From: JBFGFG01 sp041627475
Lineage (GTDB): Bacteria > Actinomycetota > Nitriliruptoria > Nitriliruptorales > Nitriliruptoraceae
Length of the DNA stretch: 29,162 nt
NCBI GenBank assembly: GCA_041627475.1
Contig: JBFKQZ010000007.1
Location: 1 to 29,162, forward strand
Reading direction: 5' to 3'
This document shows positions 22,112 to 29,162 of this stretch, piece by piece; position 1 is the stretch's first letter; each line of letters opens with the position of its first letter. A program made the position numbers and the translations under genes. The notes under the pieces are model-generated. The model made no database searches. It saw only the letters and a list, made by a program, of their open reading frames with translations, and was not told where the DNA came from.

Positions 22112-22909
22112 TCAGTCGAGCAACGACGCCATCTGCCTCGTGATCAGCTTCGTGGCCTGCTTGGGCGCCAGGCGCTGCAGCGCGTGCATCGCGACCGAGT
22201 CCTTGCCCACGTGCACGTGGAACTCGTTGCGCTCGATGCCGTCGACGATCCGCCTGGCCGCAGCCGCCGGCGTGGTGACCGGCAGGGGCGAGTCGGCTGC
22301 GTCGGCGCCGGCCGGGACCTCCACCCCGGAGTTCTCCGTGATGTTCGTCGCCACACCACCCGGCAGCACGACCGACACGCCCACCGGCGTGCCGAGCAGC
22401 TCGGCGTAGAGACCCTCGGTGAGCAGGAGCACGCCGGCCTTGCTCGCGCCGTAGACGACCTGGCCGGGCACGGGCAGGAACGCACCCATCGACGACACGT
22501 TCGTGATGTGCGCCTCGCGACGGTCCAGCAGGTGCGGCAGGAACGCCTGCACCATCGTGATCTGCGACCGCAGGTTGACGTCGAGCACGCGGTCGATCGC
22601 CTCGTCGTCGAGGTCGAGCACCTTGACGAACGGCTGGATGATCCCGGCGTTGTTGACGATGCCGTCGATCACCCCGAACTCGTCGATGACCCTCGCCGGC
22701 AGCGCCCGCACGGCGTCCCGGTCGGTCACGTCGAGCGTGATCGTGAACAGGTCCGTGCTGGCAGCCTCCTCGCGGAGGGTCGCGAGCCCCTCCGACCGGA
22801 GGTCGACGGCGACCACCCGCGCCTCGCGTGCGAGCAGCTCGAGCGCGACGGCCCGACCGATGCCCGACCCCGCACCGGTGACGACCATGACCTTGTTGTT
22901 CACGCGCAC
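22112..22909 (-). CDS. Short-chain dehydrogenase/reductase (SDR)
   Basis: A 265-residue classical SDR. TGAGSGIGRA (11-20) binds NAD(P), DVTD (60-63) reads the adenine, NNAG (86-89) is the structural motif, N112, S140 (in ITNVSSMGAF), Y153 and K157 (YGASK) are the catalytic tetrad. D36 after the second strand (VAVDLRSE) favours NAD over NADP. An unusual feature is the ~60-residue C-terminus after GGVATNI, ending HALQRLAPKQATKLITRQM, which may contact a membrane. It oxidises or reduces an alcohol/ketone; the substrate is unknown, though lipid-like substrates are common in this clade. GTG at 22909 has AAGGA before it; a second GTG (22903) is possible. Confidence 0.88.
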   Translation of the reverse strand: MRVNNKVMVVTGAGSGIGRAVALELLAREARVVAVDLRSEGLATLREEAASTDLFTITLDVTDRDAVRALPARVIDEFGVIDGIVNNAGIIQPFVKVLDLDDEAIDRVLDVNLRSQITMVQAFLPHLLDRREAHITNVSSMGAFLPVPGQVVYGASKAGVLLLTEGLYAELLGTPVGVSVVLPGGVATNITENSGVEVPAGADAADSPLPVTTPAAAARRIVDGIERNEFHVHVGKDSVAMHALQRLAPKQATKLITRQMASLLD

Positions 22910-22927
22910 GGGACGTTCCTTGTTCGA

Positions 22928-22947
22928 CCCTTCGACCGTACGAAGGG
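22928..22947. repeat. Inverted repeat between DUF2277 and SDR genes
   Basis: CCCTTCG-ACCGTA-CGAAGGG is a perfect 7-bp inverted repeat with a 6-base centre, 18 bases upstream of the SDR start. The centre reads TACGGT on the minus strand, a possible -10 box. It could be a repressor site over the SDR promoter or a hairpin that ends the DUF2277 transcript. The flanks repeat parts of it (TTCGACC twice; CGAAGGGG twice). Confidence 0.45.
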
Positions 22948-22977
22948 GCCGAAGGGGCGCGGCAGGGCCCGAAGTCC

Positions 22978-23247
22978 TCAGTCGGTCCGCGGCCGGCGCG
23001 GCGGCTTGCGTTCGGGGCCGGGGACGACCTCGACGGGGTCCTGACCGCGTACCTCGAGCGACTCGAGCAGGTCGCGCGTGGTCGCTGCGATCGTCGCGAC
23101 CGCCGCGTCGAACGCCTCGCGGTTGTGGGCCGCTGGCTCGCGGAAGCCGGAGATCTTGCGGACGTACTGCCGCGCGGCGGCCTCGACGTCACCGGTGGTC
23201 ACGTCCGGCTGCGCCGGCGGCCGCAGCGTCCTGATCGATCGGCACAT
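22978..23247 (-). CDS. DUF2277 family protein
   Basis: An 89-residue protein that begins MCRSIRTLRPP and contains DVEAAARQYVRKISGFREP, the two signatures of DUF2277, followed by a helical stretch ending at LLESL. Family proteins are 70-100 residues, cytoplasmic, and of unknown function; the N-terminal Met-Cys-Arg is nearly invariant. The C-terminus here is longer and Pro/Arg-rich. It lies 68 bases upstream of the SDR on the same strand. Confidence 0.82.
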   Translation of the reverse strand: MCRSIRTLRPPAQPDVTTGDVEAAARQYVRKISGFREPAAHNREAFDAAVATIAATTRDLLESLEVRGQDPVEVVPGPERKPPRRPRTD

Positions 23248-23489
23248 CGTCGCGTCCCCTTGGTGGTCCCCGTGGACCGTTGCCCGGCCGGTTGCAGTCA
23301 CCACCGAAGCTAGGCGCCCCGCAGTGTGCGTCCGCCGGCTCGGATGCTGGCCAGGTGAGGCACACCGTGGGCGGACGGCATGCGTGTGCGGGGGCCGCGC
23401 GTCTCGACGGATGCTCGTCAGTGCGAGCAGCGCTGGCATGCTGCCGTGCGTCGGGTGGGTGTCCACCCGATCGTCACGGAGACAGACCA
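23248..23489. other. Divergent intergenic region before the ECF sigma gene
   Basis: These 242 bases separate the leftward DUF2277 and rightward sigma genes. TCGGGTGG-GTGT-CCACCCGA (23451-23470) is a perfect 8-bp inverted repeat just before the sigma SD and could be an operator or a leader hairpin. GATGCT occurs twice (about 23342 and 23411). I see no clear autoregulatory ECF promoter, and no further gene. Confidence 0.45.
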
Positions 23490-24008
23490 CTGGCGCCGCC
23501 GCCCGAGTTCGCCGCCTTCGCACGCGCGGAGCACCCACGTCTCGTGGGCGCCCTGACGCTGTACTGCGGTGACCCGGCACTGGCCGAGGAGCTCGCGCAG
23601 GACACGCTGGTGCGCTGCCGCGAGAAGTGGTCCCGGGTCGCGGCCGCGGACCGGCCCGGCGCCTACGCACGCCGGATCGCGATCAACCTCGCGAACTCGC
23701 GGTTCCGCCGGCGCGGCGCCGAGCGACGCGCGCTGCGCCGCGTGGCTGCTGGGGTCGAGACGACGCACCACGACCCGTGTGGCGCCGACGGCCTCGCGGT
23801 CCGCGAGGCGGTCTCGTCGCTGCCCGCACGACAGCGCGAGGTGCTCGTCCGGCGCTACTTCCTCGACGAGGACGTTGCGACGGTCGCCGACGCGATGGGC
23901 GTGGCGCCCGGCAGCGTCCGGTCCGCGACGAGCCGGGCGTTGGACACCCTCCGCACGACGTTCGACGTCGTGCTCCCCGCACGCGAGGAGGCACACGATG
24001 CCTCGTGA
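23490..24008 (+). CDS. ECF RNA polymerase sigma factor, SigE-like
   Basis: A 172-residue sigma factor of the small ECF type. Region 2 runs through FAAFARAEHPRLVGALTLYCGDPALAEELAQDTLVRC to AYARRIAINLANSRFRRR (~7-75); region 4 is LPARQREVLVRRYFLDEDVATVADAMGVAPGSVRSATSRALDTLR (~111-155), including the HTH. It directs RNA polymerase to a small regulon and is usually held by a membrane anti-sigma factor. No ATG, GTG or TTG lies where the fold begins; CTG at 23490 has GGAG at 23478-23481, eight bases away. GTG at 23421 is an alternative but adds an unlike 23-residue leader. The stop overlaps the next gene by 11 bases. Confidence 0.87.
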   Translation: MAPPPEFAAFARAEHPRLVGALTLYCGDPALAEELAQDTLVRCREKWSRVAAADRPGAYARRIAINLANSRFRRRGAERRALRRVAAGVETTHHDPCGADGLAVREAVSSLPARQREVLVRRYFLDEDVATVADAMGVAPGSVRSATSRALDTLRTTFDVVLPAREEAHDAS

Positions 24009-27000
24009 CCTGAACGACCTGCTGGCCGAGGGCGCCCCGCGCGACCCCGGCCAACTCGACCTCGACGCGATCGAGGCCCGCGCCGCTCGCCGTCGCACCG
24101 GCCGCATCGGCGCGACCGTCGCCGCGGTCCTGGCCGCCGTGGCCATCGGCGTCCAGACCTGGCCCTCGACGCCCGAGGTCCCGATCATCGACGAGGTGGA
24201 GGACGGCGTCGTCCAGGACGACGGCACGACCGTGCTCCCGCTGCCCGAACCGGGCGAGGTCCTGCCGGCCCACGCCAACGGACGCCCGGTCTTCGTCGTC
24301 CACGCGCAGGACGGTGACGTCCGCGTGCTGGACGCGCTCAGCCCGCACGACCCCTATCCCGAGGCGATGAAGGTGCTCGCCTACTGCACCACCTCGGGCT
24401 GGTTCGAGGACCCGTGGCACGGATCGGCGTTCTCCGACAACGGCGCCTGGGTCGGCGGGCCTGCCCCGTACGGCCTCGCCACGCACGAGGTCGTCGAGGT
24501 CGGTGCCGACACGCTGACGGTGGGGACGCTGCGGTCCGCCCCCGCACGCGGTGTCCTGCAGGGCACCGAGCCGACCGGCGCCGCGTGCCACGACGACGGC
24601 GTCGACGGCGGGACCGACCTCGAGGCACTCGTCATCCACACCGACGTGACCGACGTCCGCGTGGCGGGTCTGCTCTACCCCGAGCGACCTGACGACGACT
24701 GCTGCGGCCTGCTGCTCCCCGAGGACCCGCAGGTCCCGGTCGCCGGCGAGCCGGTCACGGTCGTGCTGCCGACTGCGGACGAGATCGTCGCCCGCCACGT
24801 CGGTGACCGTCCTGCCTTCCTCGTGCCCCGGGCCGGCGAGGACGGCGTCGTCCGTGTCACGGTGCTGGACGGCATCAACCCGCACGTGCAGTTCGGCCCG
24901 ACGGCGCTGACGGTCTGTACCGAGGCCACTGTGTACGGATCGGCCGGACGCATACCCGACTCGTGGGGCGTCGTGTACGACCCCTGGTACCTCTCGGAGT
25001 TCTCACCGGTGGGGCGCATCGTCGAGGTGGACGGCGTCCAACGGTCCGTGCCGGCTGGAGGATGGACCGGCGGTCCGGCCCCGACCGGGCTGTCGCGGTT
25101 CCCCGTGCTCGAGGTGCGCGAGACCGGCTCGGCGGTCGAGGTCACGGTCGCGTCCGGGGTGCTGCCACCGCTGCCCCGCGTCGACCTCGGATGGGACGAC
25201 GCGGACGTCCAGGAGCAGCTGACGATCGACGGCGATCTCCCGACTGAGGGCTGCAGCGGCCGCGACCAGCTGTTCCCCGACATGCCGCCGGCGGACCCGA
25301 CGCTGCTCGATGACCTGGTCCTCCACGAGCCGCTCCACCCCGACCTGTGGTGGTACCCGACCCCCGCACGCCTGCTCGGCGACGAACCGGGCCTGCCGCC
25401 GGAGGAGCTCGAGCGCTACCTCGACGAGGTCGCCGACGACCGGGTGCTCCTCGACCTCGACGCCCTGCCGTTGCTCGGTGACGCCGGCTTCGCCCTGCAG
25501 ACCGAGGCTGGGGTCGAGCTCGCCGATCTCGACGGGACCACGCTCGGCCTGGTGCTCGGCGCCGAGCTGGTCGTCGACGGCCGGGACGGGCACGGCGGCG
25601 CCTTCCTGCTCCGCGACGCGGACGGGACCGAGCGCTGGGTCGCCCCGTCCAACGGCACGACGATGCCTGCCGAGGGGGTGACGCTCGCCGGGGACTACGT
25701 CGAGCAGGCCGATGGATCGTGGCAGTCCGACGGCGACTTCCCACCGCCGCTGGAGGGGCCGCTGCGCGTGGCCAACCGCGGCGCACTGGTGACCGGGCCC
25801 CGCTGCGAGGGCCGCGACTGCCCGGCACCCACGATCGTCGACCTCGACATGGGCGGGGTCGGGGTGTCGGAGCCCGGCTGTGTCGCGACCGACAAGTTCG
25901 GTGACTTCAACAGCCTCGAGGTCTGCTTCCGCACCGACACCTCCGAACCGGCGGTCGTCGGTCGGTTCGTCGACGGCGACCGCCAGTGGCCCGTCCCCCG
26001 CTACGAGGGGCAGCCCGCGGACATCCCGACGATCGGTCACTTCCGGGACGCGCTGTTCGGCCCACTGGGGGTCGTCGCCCAGCTGTCGCTGGAGTGCGAG
26101 GTCCCCGCGGTCGTGCTGCTGCGCGACGACGGGACGGTCGAGGACCCCTGGGGCGCCGCGTCCTGGGAGGGCGGTCCCACCTCGACCCTGCTCGGCAGCA
26201 CGGTCGCGCTGGGTCCTGGTGGTGCCGTCCCACTGGCCCAGGTCGCGGCGGGTTCGTGCGGTGACGCACAGGGCGTCGACGAGGGCATCTGGGCACTGAC
26301 CGCGGACGGCCCGCAGCTGCTCAACGCCATCACCGACCCGGTCGTCTACTGGGACCGCTTCACGGCCGACCTCGACGAGGTGGCACGCGCCCAGGCCCGA
26401 CGCCGGGACGTCGCCGCGACCTGCGCCGAACCGGACGCCGCGGAGCAGGCGACGGCGTCGATCGACGACGTCGACCTCGACGGCGACGGCCAGCTGGACC
26501 GCGTCCTGCTGGGGGCGGGTGTGACCGCCTGCCTCGCCGACGGTGGGCAGTCCCGGTACGAGACGCCTCCGGTCGAGTTCGCGACCGTGGCGGACCTGGG
26601 GACCGGCGCCGACGTCCTGGCGGTGGGTGGCACGCTCGTGAGCTCGTCCGTGGCGGAGCTGCTGCTCTGGATGAACGACCGTCTCACGCCGGTCGTCCTC
26701 GGCTGCACGGAGGCGGTGTGTGTGCTGCCGGACGAGCCGCAGGCGGCCGGCTTCGAGGACGGGTTCATCGGCGGCGGGCAGGGCTCGGCGACCTGGGGGT
26801 GTCGGGCCGTGGGGGACGACGTGGCCTTCCTCACCGTGCGCGCAGTGGCAGAGGACGGCGAGGTGACCGTGACCACGGTCGAGTACGAGCTCAGGGGTGC
26901 GACGCTCGACGAGGTGGACCGCACGGTCACGACGCGGGCCGACGACGGCAGCGGGTTCGTGGCGCTCGACCATCTCCGAGACCTCGGCGCCACCCGTTAC

Positions 27001-27012
27001 TGCGAGCGCTGA
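23998..27012 (+). CDS. Giant membrane-anchored protein with Rieske-like repeats, probable anti-sigma/sensor partner
   Basis: A 1004-residue protein: a ~35-residue cytoplasmic N-terminus (RDLNDLLAEGAPRDP..), one membrane segment (~37-53), then ~950 outer residues. Two copies of a Rieske-like fold are visible. Copy 1 (~85-175) has LDALSPH, C130, DPWHGSAF and GGPAPYGL. Copy 2 (~258-385) has LDGINPH, C307, DPWYLSEF and GGPAPTGL. Neither has the Cys-x-His pairs needed for a 2Fe-2S cluster. Later parts are acidic, with several Cys likely in disulfides, and DVDLDGDGQLD (~824-834), like a Ca-binding FG-GAP/EF loop. GAGGAGG precedes the ATG, inside the sigma gene. Position suggests an anti-sigma factor or outer sensor; no standard anti-sigma motif (HxxxCxxC) is seen. 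Confidence 0.75.
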   Translation: MPRDLNDLLAEGAPRDPGQLDLDAIEARAARRRTGRIGATVAAVLAAVAIGVQTWPSTPEVPIIDEVEDGVVQDDGTTVLPLPEPGEVLPAHANGRPVFVVHAQDGDVRVLDALSPHDPYPEAMKVLAYCTTSGWFEDPWHGSAFSDNGAWVGGPAPYGLATHEVVEVGADTLTVGTLRSAPARGVLQGTEPTGAACHDDGVDGGTDLEALVIHTDVTDVRVAGLLYPERPDDDCCGLLLPEDPQVPVAGEPVTVVLPTADEIVARHVGDRPAFLVPRAGEDGVVRVTVLDGINPHVQFGPTALTVCTEATVYGSAGRIPDSWGVVYDPWYLSEFSPVGRIVEVDGVQRSVPAGGWTGGPAPTGLSRFPVLEVRETGSAVEVTVASGVLPPLPRVDLGWDDADVQEQLTIDGDLPTEGCSGRDQLFPDMPPADPTLLDDLVLHEPLHPDLWWYPTPARLLGDEPGLPPEELERYLDEVADDRVLLDLDALPLLGDAGFALQTEAGVELADLDGTTLGLVLGAELVVDGRDGHGGAFLLRDADGTERWVAPSNGTTMPAEGVTLAGDYVEQADGSWQSDGDFPPPLEGPLRVANRGALVTGPRCEGRDCPAPTIVDLDMGGVGVSEPGCVATDKFGDFNSLEVCFRTDTSEPAVVGRFVDGDRQWPVPRYEGQPADIPTIGHFRDALFGPLGVVAQLSLECEVPAVVLLRDDGTVEDPWGAASWEGGPTSTLLGSTVALGPGGAVPLAQVAAGSCGDAQGVDEGIWALTADGPQLLNAITDPVVYWDRFTADLDEVARAQARRRDVAATCAEPDAAEQATASIDDVDLDGDGQLDRVLLGAGVTACLADGGQSRYETPPVEFATVADLGTGADVLAVGGTLVSSSVAELLLWMNDRLTPVVLGCTEAVCVLPDEPQAAGFEDGFIGGGQGSATWGCRAVGDDVAFLTVRAVAEDGEVTVTTVEYELRGATLDEVDRTVTTRADDGSGFVALDHLRDLGATRYCER

Positions 27013-27014
27013 CC

Positions 27015-27062
27015 AAGGTGTGCCTCTCCCGACCAGCATGTTGGTCGGGAGGGGCACACCTT
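27015..27062. terminator. Bidirectional terminator hairpin
   Basis: A 21-bp stem (27015-27035 with 27042-27062) with one G-T pair and a six-base loop, GCATGT. The arms start AAGGTGTGCC and end GGCACACCTT, so short A and T runs flank it on both strands. It begins two bases after the stop of the giant protein gene and lies 29 bases past the stop of the converging acyl-CoA dehydrogenase. It should end both transcripts. Confidence 0.9.
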
Positions 27063-27090
27063 GTGAGCGGGGCCGCAGCGCCGAGCGAGC

Positions 27091-28257
27091 TCAGCCGTTG
27101 AAGGCGGACACGCCCGTCAACATTCGGCCGAGGATCAGGTGCTGGATCTGGCTCGTGCCCTCGTAGAGCGTGGTGACACGGGCGTCGCGGAGCATCCGCT
27201 GGACCGGGTACTCGTCGATGTAGCCGTGGCCGCCGTGGATCTGCACGGCACGGTCGGCGCAGCGCACCGACGCCTCGGTGGCGAACAGCTTCGCGGTCGA
27301 GACCTCCTGCGTGAACCGGACCCCGGCCTCCTTCTTGACCGCCACCTTGTCGACCAGCGCCTTGGCGGCCGAGTAGTCGACGTGCATCGCGGCGAGCAGC
27401 TCCTGCACGAGCTGGAACCCGGCGATCTTCTTCCCGAACTGCTCGCGCTCCAGCGCGTAGCCGAGCCCGACCTCCAGCGCCTCGCGGGCAAGGCCGACGC
27501 AGCCCGCCGACAGCGAGAAACGACCGTTGTCCAGCGCCGACAGCGCGACCTTCATGCCGCCACCGACGTCACCGAGGATCGAGCCGTCGGGCACGAACAC
27601 GTCGGTCAGCGCGATCTCGGCGGTGTCACCCGAGCGCAGGCCGAGCTTGCCGTGGATCTGCTTGCCGTCGTAGCCCTCGGCGTCCTGCGGGGTCAGGAAG
27701 CAGGTGATGCCGAGGTCCTCCCCGTCCTGGAAGGCCCGGGCGAAGATCATCGTGCAGGCGCCGAGCGAGCCGTTGGTGATGTAGACCTTGCTGCCGTTGA
27801 TCACCCAGCCGCCATCGACGCGCTCGGCCCTCGACCGCATCTGGGACGGGTTGGAGCCGGCGTCGGGCTCGGTCAGCCCGAACGCACCGAGCTCACCGGC
27901 GGCCGCACCGGGCAGCCACTGCTCCTTCTGCTCCTCGGTGCCCCACTTCAGGAGGCTCATCGAGAACAGGCCGAGGTTGACGCTCACCAGCGACCGCATC
28001 GACGAGTCGGCCGCGCCGATCTCCTCGACGATCACCTGGTAGCCGTGCGCGTCCAGACCCATCCCGCCGTACTCCTCGGGGATGGCAGCGCCGAGGAAAC
28101 CGACCTCGGCCATCTTCTTGACCAGGTCTGCGGGGAACGACTCGTCGCGGTCCCGGTCGCGTGCACCGGGGCGCACCTCGTCGTCACAGAAGGCGCGCGC
28201 GGTCTGGCGCAGCGAACGCAGTTCCTCGGTGGGGTCGTCCACGGTGATCGGCGGCAT
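27091..28257 (-). CDS. Acyl-CoA dehydrogenase, short-chain/glutaryl-CoA-dehydrogenase-like
   Basis: A 388-residue flavoenzyme of usual length. Hallmarks are GLTEPDAGSNPSQMRSRAERVDGGW (127-151), KVYITNGS (157-164), KLGLRSGDTAEIALTDVFVP (204-223), REQFGKKIAGFQLVQ (271-285), IHGGHGYIDEYPVQRMLRDAR (340-360) and LYEGTSQIQHLILGR (364-378), with E366 as catalytic base. The SMRSLVSVNLGLFSMSLLKWGTEEQK segment resembles glutaryl-CoA dehydrogenases, where an Arg binds the dicarboxyl chain, but AGSN replaces the common AGSD. Substrate class is thus uncertain. It converges on the giant protein gene and diverges from the split-barrel gene. Confidence 0.9.
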   Translation of the reverse strand: MPPITVDDPTEELRSLRQTARAFCDDEVRPGARDRDRDESFPADLVKKMAEVGFLGAAIPEEYGGMGLDAHGYQVIVEEIGAADSSMRSLVSVNLGLFSMSLLKWGTEEQKEQWLPGAAAGELGAFGLTEPDAGSNPSQMRSRAERVDGGWVINGSKVYITNGSLGACTMIFARAFQDGEDLGITCFLTPQDAEGYDGKQIHGKLGLRSGDTAEIALTDVFVPDGSILGDVGGGMKVALSALDNGRFSLSAGCVGLAREALEVGLGYALEREQFGKKIAGFQLVQELLAAMHVDYSAAKALVDKVAVKKEAGVRFTQEVSTAKLFATEASVRCADRAVQIHGGHGYIDEYPVQRMLRDARVTTLYEGTSQIQHLILGRMLTGVSAFNG

Positions 28258-28368
28258 GTCCTGGTGCTCCCGGCAGGTGGTGGCCCACCACGCTAACGCG
28301 CGCCGGATGGGCCAGTCGCCCCAGCGCTAACCTCCACAGCCGCAGGACGACCCGAAGAGGACCCCGGC
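28258..28368. promoter_or_regulatory. Divergent promoter region
   Basis: The gap between the third acyl-CoA dehydrogenase and the split-barrel gene holds CGCTAAC twice (28291-28297 and 28325-28331). The second could give TAACCT as a -10 for the rightward gene; the first gives TTAGCG for the leftward gene. GAAGAGGA (28354-28361) is the rightward SD. Confidence 0.35.
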
Positions 28369-29154
28369 ATGCCCAAGGCCGTGCAGCTGCTGTCAGCGAT
28401 GGCGTTCGACAAGCAGACGTTCGACACCGAGTACTTCGCGGACCCGATCATCAAGGTCCTCGGCGAGCTGCCCGGCATGTCACAGCCGTTCCAGCTCGAC
28501 CGGGTCTACAAGGGCCCCCAGGGCACCGTCGAGGAGGTCATCCTCCTGCTCGACCCGGACGACAAGGTCATCTGGCAGCGCCCGGGCCGCTTCATCGAGC
28601 TGCGCGGGATGATGTTCGAGGACCTCTTCAAGGCGACGGTCACCGAGGACATCCTCATCGAGTCGACCGACGAGCACACGATGGTGTTCCTCGTCGACGG
28701 CGAGGAGGCCGGCCGCATCCCCGTCTTCATCGAGGCGCCGGAGTCCCTGAAGGCCGCCGGTGTCGCCGGTGACGCTGCCGAGACGGCCCTGAAGAAGGGC
28801 TCGATCATGTGGCTCACCATCCCCCAGCCGGGGGGCGGCGAGGCCACACGTCCCGCCTGGTACGTCCAGCAGGGCAAGAAGCTGTTCGTCATGAAGGGCC
28901 CGGACGAGCAGGAGCTGCCGAACCTCGAGAACAACGCGTCCGTGACGATCACGGTCAAGTCGAAGGACGTCAAGGCCGCCATCGCCGACGCGCCGGCCGA
29001 CGTCCGCGTGGTCGACAACGACTCCGAGGAGTTCGAGAAGATCGCGCAGCTCGGCATGGGCAACCGGCTGAACCTGCCCGACGGCGAGGCCGCCGCCGAG
29101 CGCTGGAGGCAGACCTGCACGCTGGTCGAGCTCACGCCCCGCTGGAACGGCTGA
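28369..29154 (+). CDS. Two-domain protein with C-terminal flavin/F420-type split-barrel-like domain
   Basis: A 261-residue soluble protein. Residues 1-~125 form an unrecognised N-terminal domain (MPKAVQLLSAMAFDKQTFD.., then VEEVILLLDPDDKVIWQRPGR and TMVFLVDGEEAGRIPVFIEAP). Residues ~145-256 look like a PNPOx/F420 split barrel: SIMWLTIPQPGGGEATRPAWYVQQGKK, LFVMKGPDEQELPNLENNASVTITVKSKD, and a C-terminal strand RWRQTCTLVELTP. In that fold the pattern S-x-W-x-T, RPxWY and VxITVxSKD forms the cofactor pocket. A role as a flavin- or F420-dependent oxidoreductase or cofactor-binding protein is inference. It has no membrane segment and stands alone, with only a divergent neighbour. Confidence 0.65.
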   Translation: MPKAVQLLSAMAFDKQTFDTEYFADPIIKVLGELPGMSQPFQLDRVYKGPQGTVEEVILLLDPDDKVIWQRPGRFIELRGMMFEDLFKATVTEDILIESTDEHTMVFLVDGEEAGRIPVFIEAPESLKAAGVAGDAAETALKKGSIMWLTIPQPGGGEATRPAWYVQQGKKLFVMKGPDEQELPNLENNASVTITVKSKDVKAAIADAPADVRVVDNDSEEFEKIAQLGMGNRLNLPDGEAAAERWRQTCTLVELTPRWNG

Positions 29155-29162
29155 CGAGTCCC

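Noticed and set aside
1..29162. Mobile element, prophage or defence island
   Set aside because: No transposase, integrase, terminal repeats, nuclease-helicase defence set or shift in base composition beyond the 10.26-10.35 kb gap was seen. HerA-like DUF853 lacks a neighbouring NurA, SIR2 or DUF4297 partner.

Overview
The window is 29.2 kb of very GC-rich chromosomal DNA with dense genes, many GTG starts, strong purine-rich Shine-Dalgarno (SD) sites and many 1-11 bp stop/start overlaps. The gene set fits a free-living, high-GC Actinomycetota: three acyl-CoA dehydrogenases, FHA-LuxR regulator, SigE-like ECF sigma factor, HD-GYP protein, DUF853 ATPase, orphan ParA, DUF2277, and a DEAD-box helicase with a long disordered tail. 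A deep-branching class such as Nitriliruptoria is possible, but that is only an impression. I see no transposase, phage gene, CRISPR array, rRNA or tRNA.

Layout. (1) 1-1819 (+): the end of a SpoU/TrmH RNA methyltransferase, then a polytopic GT-C-like membrane protein. (2) 1791-5604 (-): a tightly coupled five-gene operon (methyltransferase, HpcH/HpaI-like lyase, NAD-epimerase-like protein, GT2 glycosyltransferase, second methyltransferase) that looks like envelope glycan or glycolipid synthesis. The epimerase has His where the catalytic Tyr is expected. (3) 5680-7398 (+): an AidB/ACAD11-type acyl-CoA dehydrogenase. (4) 7403-9918 (-): two coupled membrane HD proteins, one intact HD-GYP (c-di-GMP phosphodiesterase type) and one with a decayed HD site. 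They sit behind a 0.7-kb leader with hairpins and a probable 24-codon small ORF. (5) 10615-12047 (+): two tandem paralogues of an unrecognised family. (6) 12051-13974: a divergent acyl-CoA dehydrogenase/TetR pair sharing a perfect palindrome. (7) 14116-16179 (+): a DEAD-box helicase with an RS/RG-rich tail, facing an operon (16202-19804, -) of DUF853/HerA-like ATPase, ParA ATPase and Zn-ribbon protein. (8) 19988-21574 (-): an FHA-LuxR regulator and a PHP phosphoesterase; 21668-22096 (+): an ASCH-like protein. (9) 22112-23247 (-): an SDR and DUF2277. (10) 23490-27012 (+): an ECF sigma factor overlapping a 1004-residue membrane-anchored protein, probably its anti-sigma or sensor partner, whose outer part carries two Rieske-like repeats without cluster ligands. 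It ends at a 21-bp terminator hairpin shared with (11) 27091-28257 (-), a third acyl-CoA dehydrogenase. (12) 28369-29154 (+): a protein with a C-terminal split-barrel-like domain.

The parts most likely to be new are the ECF sigma/Rieske-like membrane protein pair, the tandem paralogues at 10.6-12.0 kb, the structured leader with a small ORF before the HD-GYP pair, and the DUF853-ParA-Zn-ribbon operon. Two regulator genes (TetR and ECF sigma) have no ATG, GTG or TTG where their conserved folds begin, and both have a well-spaced SD before a CTG.
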